Source of the DNA: SLRI01 sp964402505
GTDB lineage: Bacteria > Pseudomonadota > Alphaproteobacteria > Geminicoccales > Geminicoccaceae
DNA length: 64,000 nt
NCBI GenBank assembly: GCA_964402505.1
Contig: CAYOCP010000004.1
Coordinates: 124,001-188,000, forward strand
Direction: 5' to 3'
The notes under the pieces were generated by a model. It saw only the letters and a list, made by a program, of their open reading frames with translations. It searched no databases and had not been told where the DNA came from. How positions within the stretch are numbered: the stretch's first letter is position 1; each line of letters begins with the position of its first letter. A program made the position numbers and the translations under genes. Positions 8,808-17,362 of this stretch are shown here, piece by piece.

Positions 8808-10064
8808 ATGCAGATCACCACCCTCGAGAACGGTATCCGCGTCGTCACGGAGACCATGCCCCGGGTCGAGACGGCGAGCCTCGGCGTCTGGGTCGATGCC
8901 GGGGCACGCTACGAGACGGCCGAGGTCAACGGCGTCGCCCACATGCTCGAGCACATGGCCTTCAAGGGCACCCTGCGGCGCTCCGCCAAGGCCATCGCCG
9001 AGGAGATCGAGGACGTGGGCGGCTCGCTCAACGCCTATACCGGCCGCGAGCACACCGCCTACTACGCCCGCGTCCTCGCCGACGACGTGCCGCTCGCCGC
9101 CGACATCCTCGCCGACATCCTCCGCCACTCGACCTTCGATCCCGAGGAGTACGAGAAGGAGCGCCACGTCATCCTCCAGGAGATCGGCGAGACCCTGGAC
9201 ACCCCCTCCGACCTCGTCTTCGACCAGTTCCAGGAGGCCGCCTTCCCGGACCAGCCGGTCGGCCGCTCGATCCTGGGCACCGAAGCCATCATCGAGACCC
9301 TGCCGAGGGAAGCGCTCCGGACCTTCATCGACGCCCATTACGGGCCGGCCGCCCTGATCGTCGCCGCCTCCGGCAAGGTCGACCACGAGGCGATCACCGC
9401 CCTCGCCAGGGAAAAGCTCGGCGACCTGCCGAAGAGCCGGAGCGTCGAGCCCGAGCCCGCCCGCTACGCCGGCAGCGAATGGCTCTCCGGCCGCGACCTC
9501 GAGCAGGTCCATCTCTGCCTCGGCCTCGAGGCCTTCGCCTACACCGACCCCGACTTCATCCCGCTCCAGGTCTTCTCGACCGCCCTGGGCGGCGGCATGT
9601 CCTCGCGCCTCTTCCAGGAGGTCCGCGAGAAGCGGGGCTTGTGCTACTCCGTCTTCACCTTCTCCGGCCTGCACGAGGATTCGGGGGTCTTCGGCATCTA
9701 TGCCGGCACCGGCGAGAAGGACACGCCCGAGCTCGTCAACGTCATCACGCAGGAGCTCCAGGACCTCGCCTCCAGCATCGGCGAGGCCGAGCTCCGCCGG
9801 GCGAAGGCTCAGCTCAAGGCGAGCCTGCTCATGGGCCAGGAAAGCTGCTTCGCCGTCTGCGAGGACCTCGCGAGACAGCTCCTCTGCTTCGGCGACTACC
9901 TGACCCCGGCCGAGCTCACCGCCCGCTACGAAGCCGTCGACCAGCCCGCCATCACCCGCGTCGCGAACCGCCTCCTCACCAACCCCAAGCCCACCGTTGC
10001 CGCCATCGGCCCCGTCAGGGGCCTGCCGGACGCCGGGCTGTGGCTGAAGCGGCTGACCTCCTGA
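8808..10064 (+). CDS. M16 family zinc peptidase (processing peptidase-like)
   Basis: 418 residues. The inverted zinc motif HMLEHMAFKG (HxxEH) lies near residues 44-53, followed by the family block EIEDVGGSLNAYTGREHTAYYA. The C-terminal half has the GGGMSSRLFQEVREKRGLCY element of M16B peptidases such as PqqL and mitochondrial processing peptidase beta. In alphaproteobacteria this gene commonly sits next to thrC, as here. No signal peptide is evident. The stop overlaps the start of the next gene (TGATG). Confidence 0.92.
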   Translation: MQITTLENGIRVVTETMPRVETASLGVWVDAGARYETAEVNGVAHMLEHMAFKGTLRRSAKAIAEEIEDVGGSLNAYTGREHTAYYARVLADDVPLAADILADILRHSTFDPEEYEKERHVILQEIGETLDTPSDLVFDQFQEAAFPDQPVGRSILGTEAIIETLPREALRTFIDAHYGPAALIVAASGKVDHEAITALAREKLGDLPKSRSVEPEPARYAGSEWLSGRDLEQVHLCLGLEAFAYTDPDFIPLQVFSTALGGGMSSRLFQEVREKRGLCYSVFTFSGLHEDSGVFGIYAGTGEKDTPELVNVITQELQDLASSIGEAELRRAKAQLKASLLMGQESCFAVCEDLARQLLCFGDYLTPAELTARYEAVDQPAITRVANRLLTNPKPTVAAIGPVRGLPDAGLWLKRLTS

Positions 10065-11233
10065 TGCGCATCACCTCCATCCGCGAGACCGCGGCGCCGA
10101 TCTCCTCGGAGATTGCCAACGCCTATATCGACTTCTCGAAGATGACCTGCTCGCTGGTCGCCGTCACCACCGACGTCGTCCGCGATGGCAGGCCCGTCAC
10201 CGGCTTCGGCTTCAGCTCCAACGGCCGCTACGCCGCCGGGGCCATCATGCGGGAGCGCATGATCCCGCGCCTCATGGAAGCCGAGCCGGAGAGCTTGCTC
10301 GACCCCGGGAGCGGCCTGCTCGATCCCTTCCGCTGCTGGGATCGCATGATGACCAACGAGAAGCCGGGCGGCCATGGCGAGCGGTCGGTCGCCGTGGGCA
10401 CGCTCGACATGGCCATCTGGGACGCCGTGGCCAAGATCGAGGAGGTCCCCCTCTGGCGCCTGCTCGCCGACCGCTACGAGGGCGGCGTCGCCGACGACAG
10501 TGTTTGGGTCTACGCCGCCGGCGGCTACTACCATCCGGGCAAGGGCATCCCTGGTCTCGTCGACGAGGTGAAAACCTACCGGGACATGGGCTATCTCGAC
10601 TTCAAGCTGAAGATCGGCGGTGCCTCGCTTCTCGAGGACATGCAGCGCATCGAGGCCGTGATCGGTGTGGCCGGCAGCGGCGGCCACGTCGCCGTCGATG
10701 CCAATGGCCGCTTCGACCTCGCGACCGCCATCGCTTACGCGAAGGCCCTCGAGCCCCTGGGCCTGCTCTGGTACGAGGAGCCGGGCGATCCGCTCGACCA
10801 CGCGCTTCAGGCGGAGCTCGCTTCCCATTACGCCAACCCCATGGCGACCGGCGAGAACCTCTTCTCCACCATCGACGCCACCAATCTCGTCCGCTATGGC
10901 GGCCTGCGTCCCGACCGCGACTGGCTGCAGTTCGACTGCGCGCTTTCCTACGGCCTCTGCGAGTACACCCGCACCCTCGCCATGCTTGAGGCCAACGGCT
11001 GGTCCAGCCGCCGCGTCGTGCCGCATGGCGGCCACCAGATGAGCCTCAACATCGCCGCCGGCCTGCATCTCGGCGGCAATGAGAGCTATCCGGGCATCTT
11101 CCAGCCCTTCGGCGGCTTCGCCGACGGAATCCGGGTCGAGGAGGGCAGGGTGCGGCTGCCCGTGACCCCCGGCATCGGCATCGAGACGAAGGCCGGGCTC
11201 TACCGGCTCTGCCGCGAGCTGGGGGCGGGCTAG
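10064..11233 (+). CDS. Enolase-superfamily sugar-acid dehydratase, D(-)-tartrate dehydratase-like
   Basis: 389 residues. Active-site elements are in the expected order: K181-x-K183 in FKLKIGG, metal ligands at D212 (VDANGRFD), E238 (WYEEPGDP) and E264 (ATGENLF), and a histidine in VPHGGHQM at 321. This KxK plus HGGH pattern matches D-tartrate dehydratase (TarD), which converts D-tartrate to oxaloacetate. Another acid-sugar substrate remains possible. It overlaps the M16 gene by 1 base and converges on a small lipoprotein gene, with 4 bases of stop-codon overlap. No tartrate transporter is adjacent. Confidence 0.8.
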   Translation: MRITSIRETAAPISSEIANAYIDFSKMTCSLVAVTTDVVRDGRPVTGFGFSSNGRYAAGAIMRERMIPRLMEAEPESLLDPGSGLLDPFRCWDRMMTNEKPGGHGERSVAVGTLDMAIWDAVAKIEEVPLWRLLADRYEGGVADDSVWVYAAGGYYHPGKGIPGLVDEVKTYRDMGYLDFKLKIGGASLLEDMQRIEAVIGVAGSGGHVAVDANGRFDLATAIAYAKALEPLGLLWYEEPGDPLDHALQAELASHYANPMATGENLFSTIDATNLVRYGGLRPDRDWLQFDCALSYGLCEYTRTLAMLEANGWSSRRVVPHGGHQMSLNIAAGLHLGGNESYPGIFQPFGGFADGIRVEEGRVRLPVTPGIGIETKAGLYRLCRELGAG

Positions 11234-11517
11234 GAGCCCGTCCCGCCATCCGGCCAGGTGCACCGGATCACCATCTGCCGCTCGAGGTCGTGCGATGTGC
11301 CGGCCTGGGTGACGAGCCCGGGACCGATGAAGGCACGCGAATCCTCGACCGCATAGCCTGCCGGACAGAGCTCCCTGGCCTTGTCGCGGCACACGCTCAT
11401 CGGCGTCAGGGCACCGTAGCAGCCGACGAGGTAGCGCCGCTCGCCATCGGGTCCGCGCATCTCGCTGACCCTGGCGCAGCCGCAAAGCAGCAGAACGAGG
11501 ATGATGGCGAGCCGCAT
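11230..11517 (-). CDS. Small predicted lipoprotein, function unknown
   Basis: 95 residues. A short hydrophobic leader (AIILVLLL) ends in the lipobox-like CGC, so an N-terminal lipid anchor is likely. The mature part is about 80 residues with four further cysteines that may form disulfides. I do not recognise a named family. The stop codon shares bases with the convergent tartrate dehydratase-like gene. Its upstream side faces the palindrome array at 11.6 kb, so that array could lie in its 5' region. Confidence 0.6.
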   Translation of the reverse strand: MRLAIILVLLLCGCARVSEMRGPDGERRYLVGCYGALTPMSVCRDKARELCPAGYAVEDSRAFIGPGLVTQAGTSHDLERQMVIRCTWPDGGTGS

Positions 11518-11546
11518 GAGACGGGTGCTCCCTGCAATCGGGCGGT

Positions 11547-11568
11547 TAAAGGGGTCAGGACTCTTTTA
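11547..11568. repeat. GGTCAGGAC hairpin, leader module of repeat locus A
   Basis: An imperfect 10-bp dyad with core GGTCAGGAC and flanks TAAA and TTTTA can fold into a hairpin with two G-U pairs. A near copy lies at 31487-31508 in front of the same downstream modules. The two share TAAARGG-TCAGGAC-YCTTT. Alone it could pass for a terminator; the conserved company it keeps argues for a mobile or modular repeat. Confidence 0.55.
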
Positions 11569-11635
11569 GGCTTGCAAGCCCGTGCCTGGAGAACCAGGGA
11601 TGCCAACCGAAGGCAACCCTTGTGCTCCGATTCCT

Positions 11636-11779
11636 GTTGCATCCCGTGCAACATGCGGCTCGGGTTGTTGCATCTCGTGCAACGTGGAGGCGGCCGATGT
11701 TGCAGAAGATGCAACATGCGTCCCTCGGGTTGTTGCGGAAGATGCAACCTCCAGGCGCCGATGTTGCATCTTCTGCAAC
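11636..11779. repeat. Array of five 17-bp dyads at 31-33 bp spacing (locus A)
   Basis: Five copies of GTTGCA-N5-TGCAAC begin at 11636, 11667, 11699, 11732 and 11763. Centres are TCCCG, TCTCG, GAAGA, GAAGA and TCTTC; copy 4 has one arm mismatch. Start-to-start distances are 31, 32, 33 and 31 bases, close to three helical turns. The spacers alternate: two end in CTCGGGTT and two end in CCGAT, giving a higher-order period near 64 bases. Copy 5 is the reverse complement of copy 3. Two more copies occur at 31563 and 31594. Confidence 0.85.
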
Positions 11780-11793
11780 ATCGAAGGGCGAAG

Positions 11794-11882
11794 GAACCCG
11801 GCCGCTCGACGAAGGAACCCGAAGAATCGTGGCCCGGATCCGCCGTTTCGACGAACGAACCCGGGCTTTTGCGAACGAACCC
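11794..11882. repeat. Four GAACCC boxes phased at about 21 bp (locus A)
   Basis: GAACCC occurs at 11794, 11815, 11857 and 11877, spaced 21, 42 and 20 bases. The last two are preceded by GAAC to give GAACGAACCC. The first box begins 14 bases after the last dyad of the array. At locus B the same GAACGAACCC box also begins 14 bases after the last dyad. Function unknown. Confidence 0.7.
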
Positions 11883-12479
11883 GGTATCCATCAAGTCATT
11901 GACGTGAAAGGCGATTTCGCCGCCCGCAGCGCGCCGTCCCGCAACGCGCGAACCCGAGGTGCCATAGTGCCGGACGAACCGGGGCGGCGCTTGCTTTCGG
12001 GGTCGGCCTATGGTAGGAATACTATCCGAGCACGTGTTGCGCGCCGGTCATCCGGATGAGGCTCCAGGGGGATCAGGACGCTTGGCATCTTCTTTCCCTG
12101 ATGGGGCCGCAGCCCCGTTCAGCTCGCTTGGCCGAGGGGTCTTCATGGTGCTTCACGAGCTTGGCGGCGGGCGGGTGCGAGGAGCTGGTCGACCGCCGAT
12201 GCAGCGCCGCGAGCCGGCAGGCTCGCCCGCTGTCGGCTCGCGGCCGGCTCCGGCTTCGTTGCCGGCGCCTGCCGGGCGCCCACCGCCGCCATCGTCCGAA
12301 GGCGGCTGGAGCGGCTTTCGCGGGATCCGGCGAGCTGCCGCCCCGCCAGCCGGGCCGGGTGCCGGGATGCCTCGCCCGAGACCGCCCGCGAGCCGGCTAT
12401 CCCGTCTCGGGCAAGCCAGCGGCGAAGGTGCCATCCGCCACCGGCGCCTGCCGGTGCGTGCGGGCAGGCGTGGCGGTGC
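11883..12479. other. Gene-free stretch with inverted repeats
   Basis: No convincing coding frame: the frames here are low-complexity Arg/Ala/Pro-rich and match nothing I recognise. Two perfect inverted repeats are visible: GCCGCGAGCCG at 12206-12216 with its complement at 12234-12244, and GCCCGAGAC at 12374-12382 with its complement at 12404-12412. A GGATCAGGAC string near 12069 resembles the hairpin core at 11547 and 31487 and may be a degenerate third copy. Confidence 0.5.
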
Positions 12480-13823
12480 TCAGGCGGCGACGGCGGGGGG
12501 ATGCGGGCGCCAGCGCATCGCTTCGCTCAGGGCGCGCAGCGGCGTCAGCCCGTCCTCGAGCTCGACCGAGCGGGCGGTGAGCCTGGGCGTGATCGGCAGC
12601 TCGTGCGGCACCCGGGCCAGGAGCCGCTCGAGCCGGCGGCCGATCCTGGTGGCCGCGCCCTCCGCCACATCGTCGAGCAGCACCGCGAAGCGGCCGGCGC
12701 CGAGATGGGCCGGCAGGTCCTCGGCCCTGAGGTGGCGGCGCAGGACCGGGCCCAGGGCGGCCAGATAGCGGTTCACCATGGCGTGGCCCGCCGCCTCGTT
12801 GAGCCTCGGCGTGTTGACCAGCTCGACGAAGACGAGCCCGCCCCGCCGCATGCCGCCGCTTTCGATGGTGCGCAGATGCTCGAGGAAGAAGCCGTGATTG
12901 AAGAGGCCGGTCAGGGCATCGTGGCAGAGGCCGCGGAGCTCGTCCTCGGGTGGGGCGAGGAGCCGTCGCTCCAGGGCGGCGAAGCCCAGCCAGAAGTCCA
13001 TGCGCGCCCGGGTGAGCTCGGCCGGCTGCGGCAGCAGCAGCCGGTCCGCCACCGGCAGATGGGCGAGGCGGCGCGCCGCCTCGGGCGTCTCGTCCAGGCT
13101 CGTCCGGTCGAGCGCCAGAAGCGTCACCGGCGGATGGTCGGCGGCGAGATCGGGCCAGCGCAGGAGGTCGCGGCGCGCCGCGGCATTGGTGCCGAGGAGC
13201 ACGATCATGTCGAAGCCGCGGGTGGCGATGGGGCCCTTGGCCTTCTCGATATTGTCCGCGAAGTTGAGCGCCGCCCGACCCAGCGCCTCGCCGATCTTCA
13301 CCTTGTGCTGGCTCGCCGGGCCGATCACGAGGACGCGGGGCCGGTCGCTGCCGGCCGGCCGCCGGCGCGGCCGCTGCGGGGCCTCGACCGATGCCGGGCC
13401 ACGCGGCCGGAAACGGGCCGCGGTCAGCGCCCGCTCGCGGAGTGCCGCCCGGGCCCGGCCCAGCTGATGCAGCGCATCGAGCCGGGTGGCGAGCTCCTCC
13501 TCGTCGAAGGGATAGGTCAGCAGGTCGTCGACGCCGATCGCCAGGGCCTTGCTGAGCGAAAGGGCCTCGGTCTCGGCGGCGAGCGCGGCCATGGCGACCC
13601 CGTCGCCGGGCGGCCGCCGGCTGAGTGCCGCGAGGCGGTCCGCGGCCTGTCCGGCGGCGACCTCGATCAGCCGCACCCGCGGCTCCAGCCCCGCCGCGCG
13701 CCCGACCAGCATGGCCGGTGCCAGCCGGGTCAGCCCGTAACCCCTGGCCTCGAGCCATTCCGCGAGGCTGGCGAGGCTGCCGGGGCTTGCCTCGACGATC
13801 TCGACCGCGAACCCACGCCGCAT
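12480..13823 (-). CDS. PleD-like receiver/GGDEF protein with degenerate catalytic site
   Basis: 447 residues. Two receiver-like regions (about 1-125 and 160-285) precede a GGDEF-type domain starting at DALTGLFNHGFFLEHL (302-317). In place of the GGDEF loop the protein has GAGRF (375-379), and the metal-binding DxD near 334 is also missing (VFVELVN). Diguanylate cyclase activity is therefore unlikely; a scaffolding or signalling role is inferred. The start is uncertain: ATG 13823 has GGAG 6 bases upstream, and ATGs at 13835 and 13904 are alternatives. It lies downstream of upp on the same strand. Confidence 0.75.
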   Translation of the reverse strand: MRRGFAVEIVEASPGSLASLAEWLEARGYGLTRLAPAMLVGRAAGLEPRVRLIEVAAGQAADRLAALSRRPPGDGVAMAALAAETEALSLSKALAIGVDDLLTYPFDEEELATRLDALHQLGRARAALRERALTAARFRPRGPASVEAPQRPRRRPAGSDRPRVLVIGPASQHKVKIGEALGRAALNFADNIEKAKGPIATRGFDMIVLLGTNAAARRDLLRWPDLAADHPPVTLLALDRTSLDETPEAARRLAHLPVADRLLLPQPAELTRARMDFWLGFAALERRLLAPPEDELRGLCHDALTGLFNHGFFLEHLRTIESGGMRRGGLVFVELVNTPRLNEAAGHAMVNRYLAALGPVLRRHLRAEDLPAHLGAGRFAVLLDDVAEGAATRIGRRLERLLARVPHELPITPRLTARSVELEDGLTPLRALSEAMRWRPHPPAVAA

Positions 13824-13941
13824 CCGCCACTCCATGTCGGGCAGCTGCCAGGGAAGGGCGCAGCCGCAGAGCCGATGACTGGGATGCCACGATTCCGGTT
13901 TCATCTCGGTTAACGCCGTTCCTTTGCCATGCGACGAAACC

Positions 13942-14571
13942 TTACTTGGTGCCGTAGATGCGGTCGCCGGCATCGCCGAGACCCGGCAGGATGTAACCGT
14001 GATCGTTGAGCCCGCGATCGACCGCGGCGGTGAAGATGGGCACGTCCGGATGCGCCTCGTGGAACCGCCGGACCCCCTCCGGCGCCGCCAGGAGGCAGGC
14101 GAGCTTGACGTCCGTGGCGCCGTCCCGCCTGATCCGGTCGACGGCGGCGACCGCCGAGTTGGCCGTGGCCAGCATCGGATCGACCACGATCACCGGCCGC
14201 TCGGCCAGATCTTCCGGCACCTTGTAGTAGTACTCGACCGGCTGCAGCGTCGCCGGATCGCGGTAGAGGCCGATATGGCCGACCCTGGCCGAGGGCACCA
14301 GATCGAGCATGCCGTCGAGCAGGCCGTTGCCGGCCCTGAGGATCGAGACGAGGCAGAGCTTCTTGCCGGAGAGCGTGCTCGCCTGCATCGGCTCGAGCGG
14401 CGTCTCGATGCCGATCGTCTCGAGCGGCAGGTCTCTCGTGATCTCGTAGCCGAGCAGAAGCGCCACCTCGCGCACCAGCCGGCGAAAATCCGCCGTCGCC
14501 GTGTGGCGCTGGCGCATCAGCGTCAGCTTGTGCTGCACCAGCGGGTGGTCGACCACGATCAATTGGGGCAT
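13942..14571 (-). CDS. upp: Uracil phosphoribosyltransferase
   Basis: 209 residues, the usual length. It converts uracil and PRPP to UMP. The PRPP-binding loop VVDPMLATANSA and the uracil-binding C-terminus NDHGYILPGLGDAGDRIYGT are intact. ATG 14571 gives the normal family N-terminus (MPQLIVVDHPLVQHKL). It lies 64 bases downstream of a DUF1688/URC4 gene on the same strand. That pairing mirrors the URC uracil-degradation pathway, where uracil phosphoribosyltransferase supplies the UMP that is broken down. Confidence 0.95.
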   Translation of the reverse strand: MPQLIVVDHPLVQHKLTLMRQRHTATADFRRLVREVALLLGYEITRDLPLETIGIETPLEPMQASTLSGKKLCLVSILRAGNGLLDGMLDLVPSARVGHIGLYRDPATLQPVEYYYKVPEDLAERPVIVVDPMLATANSAVAAVDRIRRDGATDVKLACLLAAPEGVRRFHEAHPDVPIFTAAVDRGLNDHGYILPGLGDAGDRIYGTK

Positions 14572-14635
14572 CGGCGTTTCCGTCGCGGAAGATGGGCGCC
14601 GACCGTGCGCGAGGGCCGGATCTCCGACCCCTGTG

Positions 14636-15790
14636 TTAGAAGCAGCCGCCGGTGATGGCAATGCCAGGGCCCGGCGGATCGCGCCATTTGGCCGCCAACT
14701 GTGCCAGGGGACCCACGATCCGCACGGCCGGCAGGTCGCGAACGGTCAGATTGAGCTCCTGCCGAAGACGATCAACCAACCGGTCGGCGAGCGCAATCGA
14801 GAGAGCGCGCAGCTCGACCACGATGTCGGAGCCGGGCGGATGGCGGAGCCTCGCCACCGCCGCGTGCCGCGGCAGGACGAGGCCGAGGCGAAGGATGTCG
14901 GCGGCGAGGCCGCGCGTCGCCGGCACGGTCAGCTCCTCGAGCTTGTCGAGCGGCATGTCCGCCTCGGCCAAGGGCTCGATCAGGTCGAGCACCAGCGCCT
15001 GCAGCAGGCAGTGGAACGGCACGAGCTCGCGGCTGCGGTCGTCGGCCCAGGCGAGCGGGTGGCGCCAGATGTCGCCGGCGAGGCTGCCGCCGATGCGCAC
15101 GGTGCTGCCGGCGACCGGGTCGAGCAGCGGCGCCAGGCGGTCGACGAGCGCCTGCGCCTCCAGCGCCGCCCCCGGGCGCGGCGGTGTCAGCCGGTCGAGC
15201 AGTGTGGCGAAGCGCCCGTCGGGGCCATAGCTCTCGGGATCCCGCTCGAGCCCCGAAGCCAGTGTCTCCAGGCGCTGGCGCAGGCCGGCATCCCGAAGGG
15301 CCGGCTGGATCGCGTCCGGCACGGCGACGGCCGAATCGCCGGCGAGAACGCGCCGCAGCCCCGGCGCATTGAGCGCCGGGCCGTCGGCCGGACGGGAGGT
15401 GGTGCCGCCGGCCGCGAAGAACCGGGCGAGGGCACCCGTCGCCGGATCGTCTCCGCCGGGCGCCACGACCAGCGCCAGAAGGGCCATGTCGGCCCCGGCT
15501 CTGGCCCGCCCCTTGCCGTCGAGCCCCGCCACGCACGCGGCGAGTGCCGCAACCGCCTCCGGATGATCCCGCTGCAGGCGCGGCCAGAGCGTCGCCAGAG
15601 GCGGGCGGAGATCGGCCGACGTCTCGCGGATCGACGAGGCCAGGGCCAGCGCCACCGTCGCCACCGATTCCGGCGACAGGTTGAAATGCTCGCTCTGGCC
15701 GCGCTCCACGGCGGCGAGCAGCATCCAGGCACGCTCCCGCACGGTCTCCAGACGATGCAGGCGCTCGACGGTGAGGGCCTCCTCGGGCAA
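14636..15790 (-). CDS. DUF1688 / URC4-Urg3 family uracil catabolism protein
   Basis: 384 residues. The sequence fits the DUF1688 (URC4/Urg3) family: RLETVRERAWMLL near the start, SSIRETSADLRPPLATLWPRL, and GSLAGDIWRHP and VPFHCLLQALVLDL later. In fungi this protein is essential for the URC pyrimidine-degradation route, but its reaction is unknown. I chose the TTG at 15790 because GGAG lies 6 bases upstream and the family N-terminus starts here; no ATG fits. Adjacent upp supports the role. The third URC enzyme, a GTP cyclohydrolase II-like protein, is not in this window. Confidence 0.8.
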   Translation of the reverse strand: MPEEALTVERLHRLETVRERAWMLLAAVERGQSEHFNLSPESVATVALALASSIRETSADLRPPLATLWPRLQRDHPEAVAALAACVAGLDGKGRARAGADMALLALVVAPGGDDPATGALARFFAAGGTTSRPADGPALNAPGLRRVLAGDSAVAVPDAIQPALRDAGLRQRLETLASGLERDPESYGPDGRFATLLDRLTPPRPGAALEAQALVDRLAPLLDPVAGSTVRIGGSLAGDIWRHPLAWADDRSRELVPFHCLLQALVLDLIEPLAEADMPLDKLEELTVPATRGLAADILRLGLVLPRHAAVARLRHPPGSDIVVELRALSIALADRLVDRLRQELNLTVRDLPAVRIVGPLAQLAAKWRDPPGPGIAITGGCF

Positions 15791-16027
15791 TGCGCTCTCC
15801 TGTCCAGAACCCCCCGCCCGGAACCGGCGGAGGCGAGCCATGCGCCAGTTCCGGCTCGAGCCGGACGGCACGCGCGTCGCCCTCCCTTGTATCGTCAGGG
15901 GGGAAGCCGCGGCAATGGTCATGGGGGGCCAGGGCGGGCGCCGCCGCCACCACGGCGGGCTGGACAAATCGCCGAAGCGGCGCTTCATGGCCGCTCGAGA
16001 GGGCGCCGCCGAGGAAGGAAAATTGGC

Positions 16028-17281
16028 ATGATCCAGGACCACCGCAACCTCACCGAGGACCGGCCGACCTTCGTCACCCACCTCGAATGCAGCATGACCG
16101 GCGAGCGCTACGAGGCCGATCGCCTGCACAACCTCTCCTCCGCCGGCAAGCCGCTCCTCGTCCGCTACGACCTCGCCGGTGTTCGGGGTGCCCTCTCCAA
16201 GGCCAGGCTCGCCGAGCGGCCCATGGACCTCTGGCGCTGGCGCGAGCTTCTGCCGGTGCGGCGGACCTCGAGCATCGTCAGCCTCGGCGAGATCGCCACA
16301 CCCCTCATCGAGCTTCCGACGCTGGCGCAAGAGCATGGTGCGAGAGGCCAGCTTCTCGTCAAGGACGAGGGCCGCCTGCCGACCGGCTCCTTCAAGGCCA
16401 GAGGCCTCGTCATGGCGGTCGCCATGGCGAAGGAGCTCGGCGTCACCCACATGGCCATGCCGACCAACGGCAATGCCGGTGCGGCACTCTCGGCCTATGC
16501 CAGCCATTGCGGCATCAAGACGACCATCTTCTGCCCGGCCGACACACCCGAGACCAATATCAGCGAGATGGCCCTGCAGGGCGCCGACGTCTACCGCGTC
16601 AACGGCCTGATCGACGATTGCGGCAAGATCGTCGGTGCGGGCAAGGAGCAGGTCGGCTGGTTCGACACCTCGACCCTGAAGGAGCCCTACCGGATCGAGG
16701 GCAAGAAGACGATGGGGCTCGAGCTCGCCGAGCAGATGGGCTGGGAGCTGCCCGACGTCATCTTCTATCCCACCGGCGGCGGCACCGGGCTGATTGGCAT
16801 GTGGAAGGCCTTCGCCGAGCTCGAGGCCATCCGCTTCACCGGCAAGAAGCGCCCGCGCATGGTGGCCGTCCAGGCCACCGGCTGCGCGCCCATGGTCAAG
16901 GCCTTCGAGGACGGCGTCGAGCATGCGCCCCGCTGGGAGAACGCCGCCACCATCGCCTCCGGCATCCGCGTGCCGCAGGCCGTCGGCGACTTCCTCATCC
17001 TGCGCGCCGTCCGCGAGAGCGGCGGCTTCGCCATCGCCGTCGACGACGACGCCATCGAGGCCGGGCTCGACGAGGTCGCGGGCAAGGAAGGCTTCCTCCT
17101 CTGCCCCGAAGGTGCCGCCACCTACGCCGCCTGGAAGCAGAGCCTGAAGGAGGGCCGCATCCGGACCACGGACCGCTGCGTCCTCTTCAACTGCGCCACC
17201 GGCCTCAAGTACCCCCTGCCGAAGATCGAGAAGAGCCTCGACCGCCACGGCCAGATCGACTGGGACCAGTTCAGGCGGTAA
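16028..17281 (+). CDS. Threonine synthase-like PLP-dependent enzyme
   Basis: 417 residues of fold-type II. It has a short N-terminal lead-in (VTHLECSMTGERYEADRLHNLS), as in threonine synthases that carry a cysteine-containing head. The PLP lysine is in RLPTGSFKARG, and the phosphate loop is PTNGNAGAALSAY. The nearest described relatives are class II threonine synthases. A full-length thrC exists at 7409, so this copy may use a different O-activated substrate. ATG 16028 follows a GAGGAAGGA ribosome-binding site. It is divergent from the DUF1688 gene with a 237-base gap. Confidence 0.8.
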   Translation: MIQDHRNLTEDRPTFVTHLECSMTGERYEADRLHNLSSAGKPLLVRYDLAGVRGALSKARLAERPMDLWRWRELLPVRRTSSIVSLGEIATPLIELPTLAQEHGARGQLLVKDEGRLPTGSFKARGLVMAVAMAKELGVTHMAMPTNGNAGAALSAYASHCGIKTTIFCPADTPETNISEMALQGADVYRVNGLIDDCGKIVGAGKEQVGWFDTSTLKEPYRIEGKKTMGLELAEQMGWELPDVIFYPTGGGTGLIGMWKAFAELEAIRFTGKKRPRMVAVQATGCAPMVKAFEDGVEHAPRWENAATIASGIRVPQAVGDFLILRAVRESGGFAIAVDDDAIEAGLDEVAGKEGFLLCPEGAATYAAWKQSLKEGRIRTTDRCVLFNCATGLKYPLPKIEKSLDRHGQIDWDQFRR

Positions 17282-17362
17282 AAGGACAATGGTGGATTGG
17301 AAGGTCCAGCGGCTCGATTGTCATCGGACCAGCGGACCTTCCTGTCGAGAACGGGTGTCGCA

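Noticed and set aside
11636..11779. The repeat array as a CRISPR
   Set aside because: Repeats are 17 bp and self-complementary, spacers are only 14-16 bp and alternate between two related sequences, and no cas gene is present.
11406..11894. 162-residue minus-strand frame with repeated LHLLQHR and GSFVE peptides
   Set aside because: The apparent peptide repeats come from the DNA dyads and GAACCC boxes. Unit spacings (31, 32, 33) are not multiples of three, so the repeats cannot be kept as protein.
12050..12480. Plus- and minus-strand frames of 90-250 codons
   Set aside because: Low-complexity Arg/Ala/Pro composition on both strands, no motif and no ribosome-binding site.
15791..17248. Extension of the DUF1688 frame over the threonine synthase-like gene
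   Set aside because: The upstream part is antisense to a conserved PLP enzyme and shows no family match. The DUF1688 family begins near 15790.
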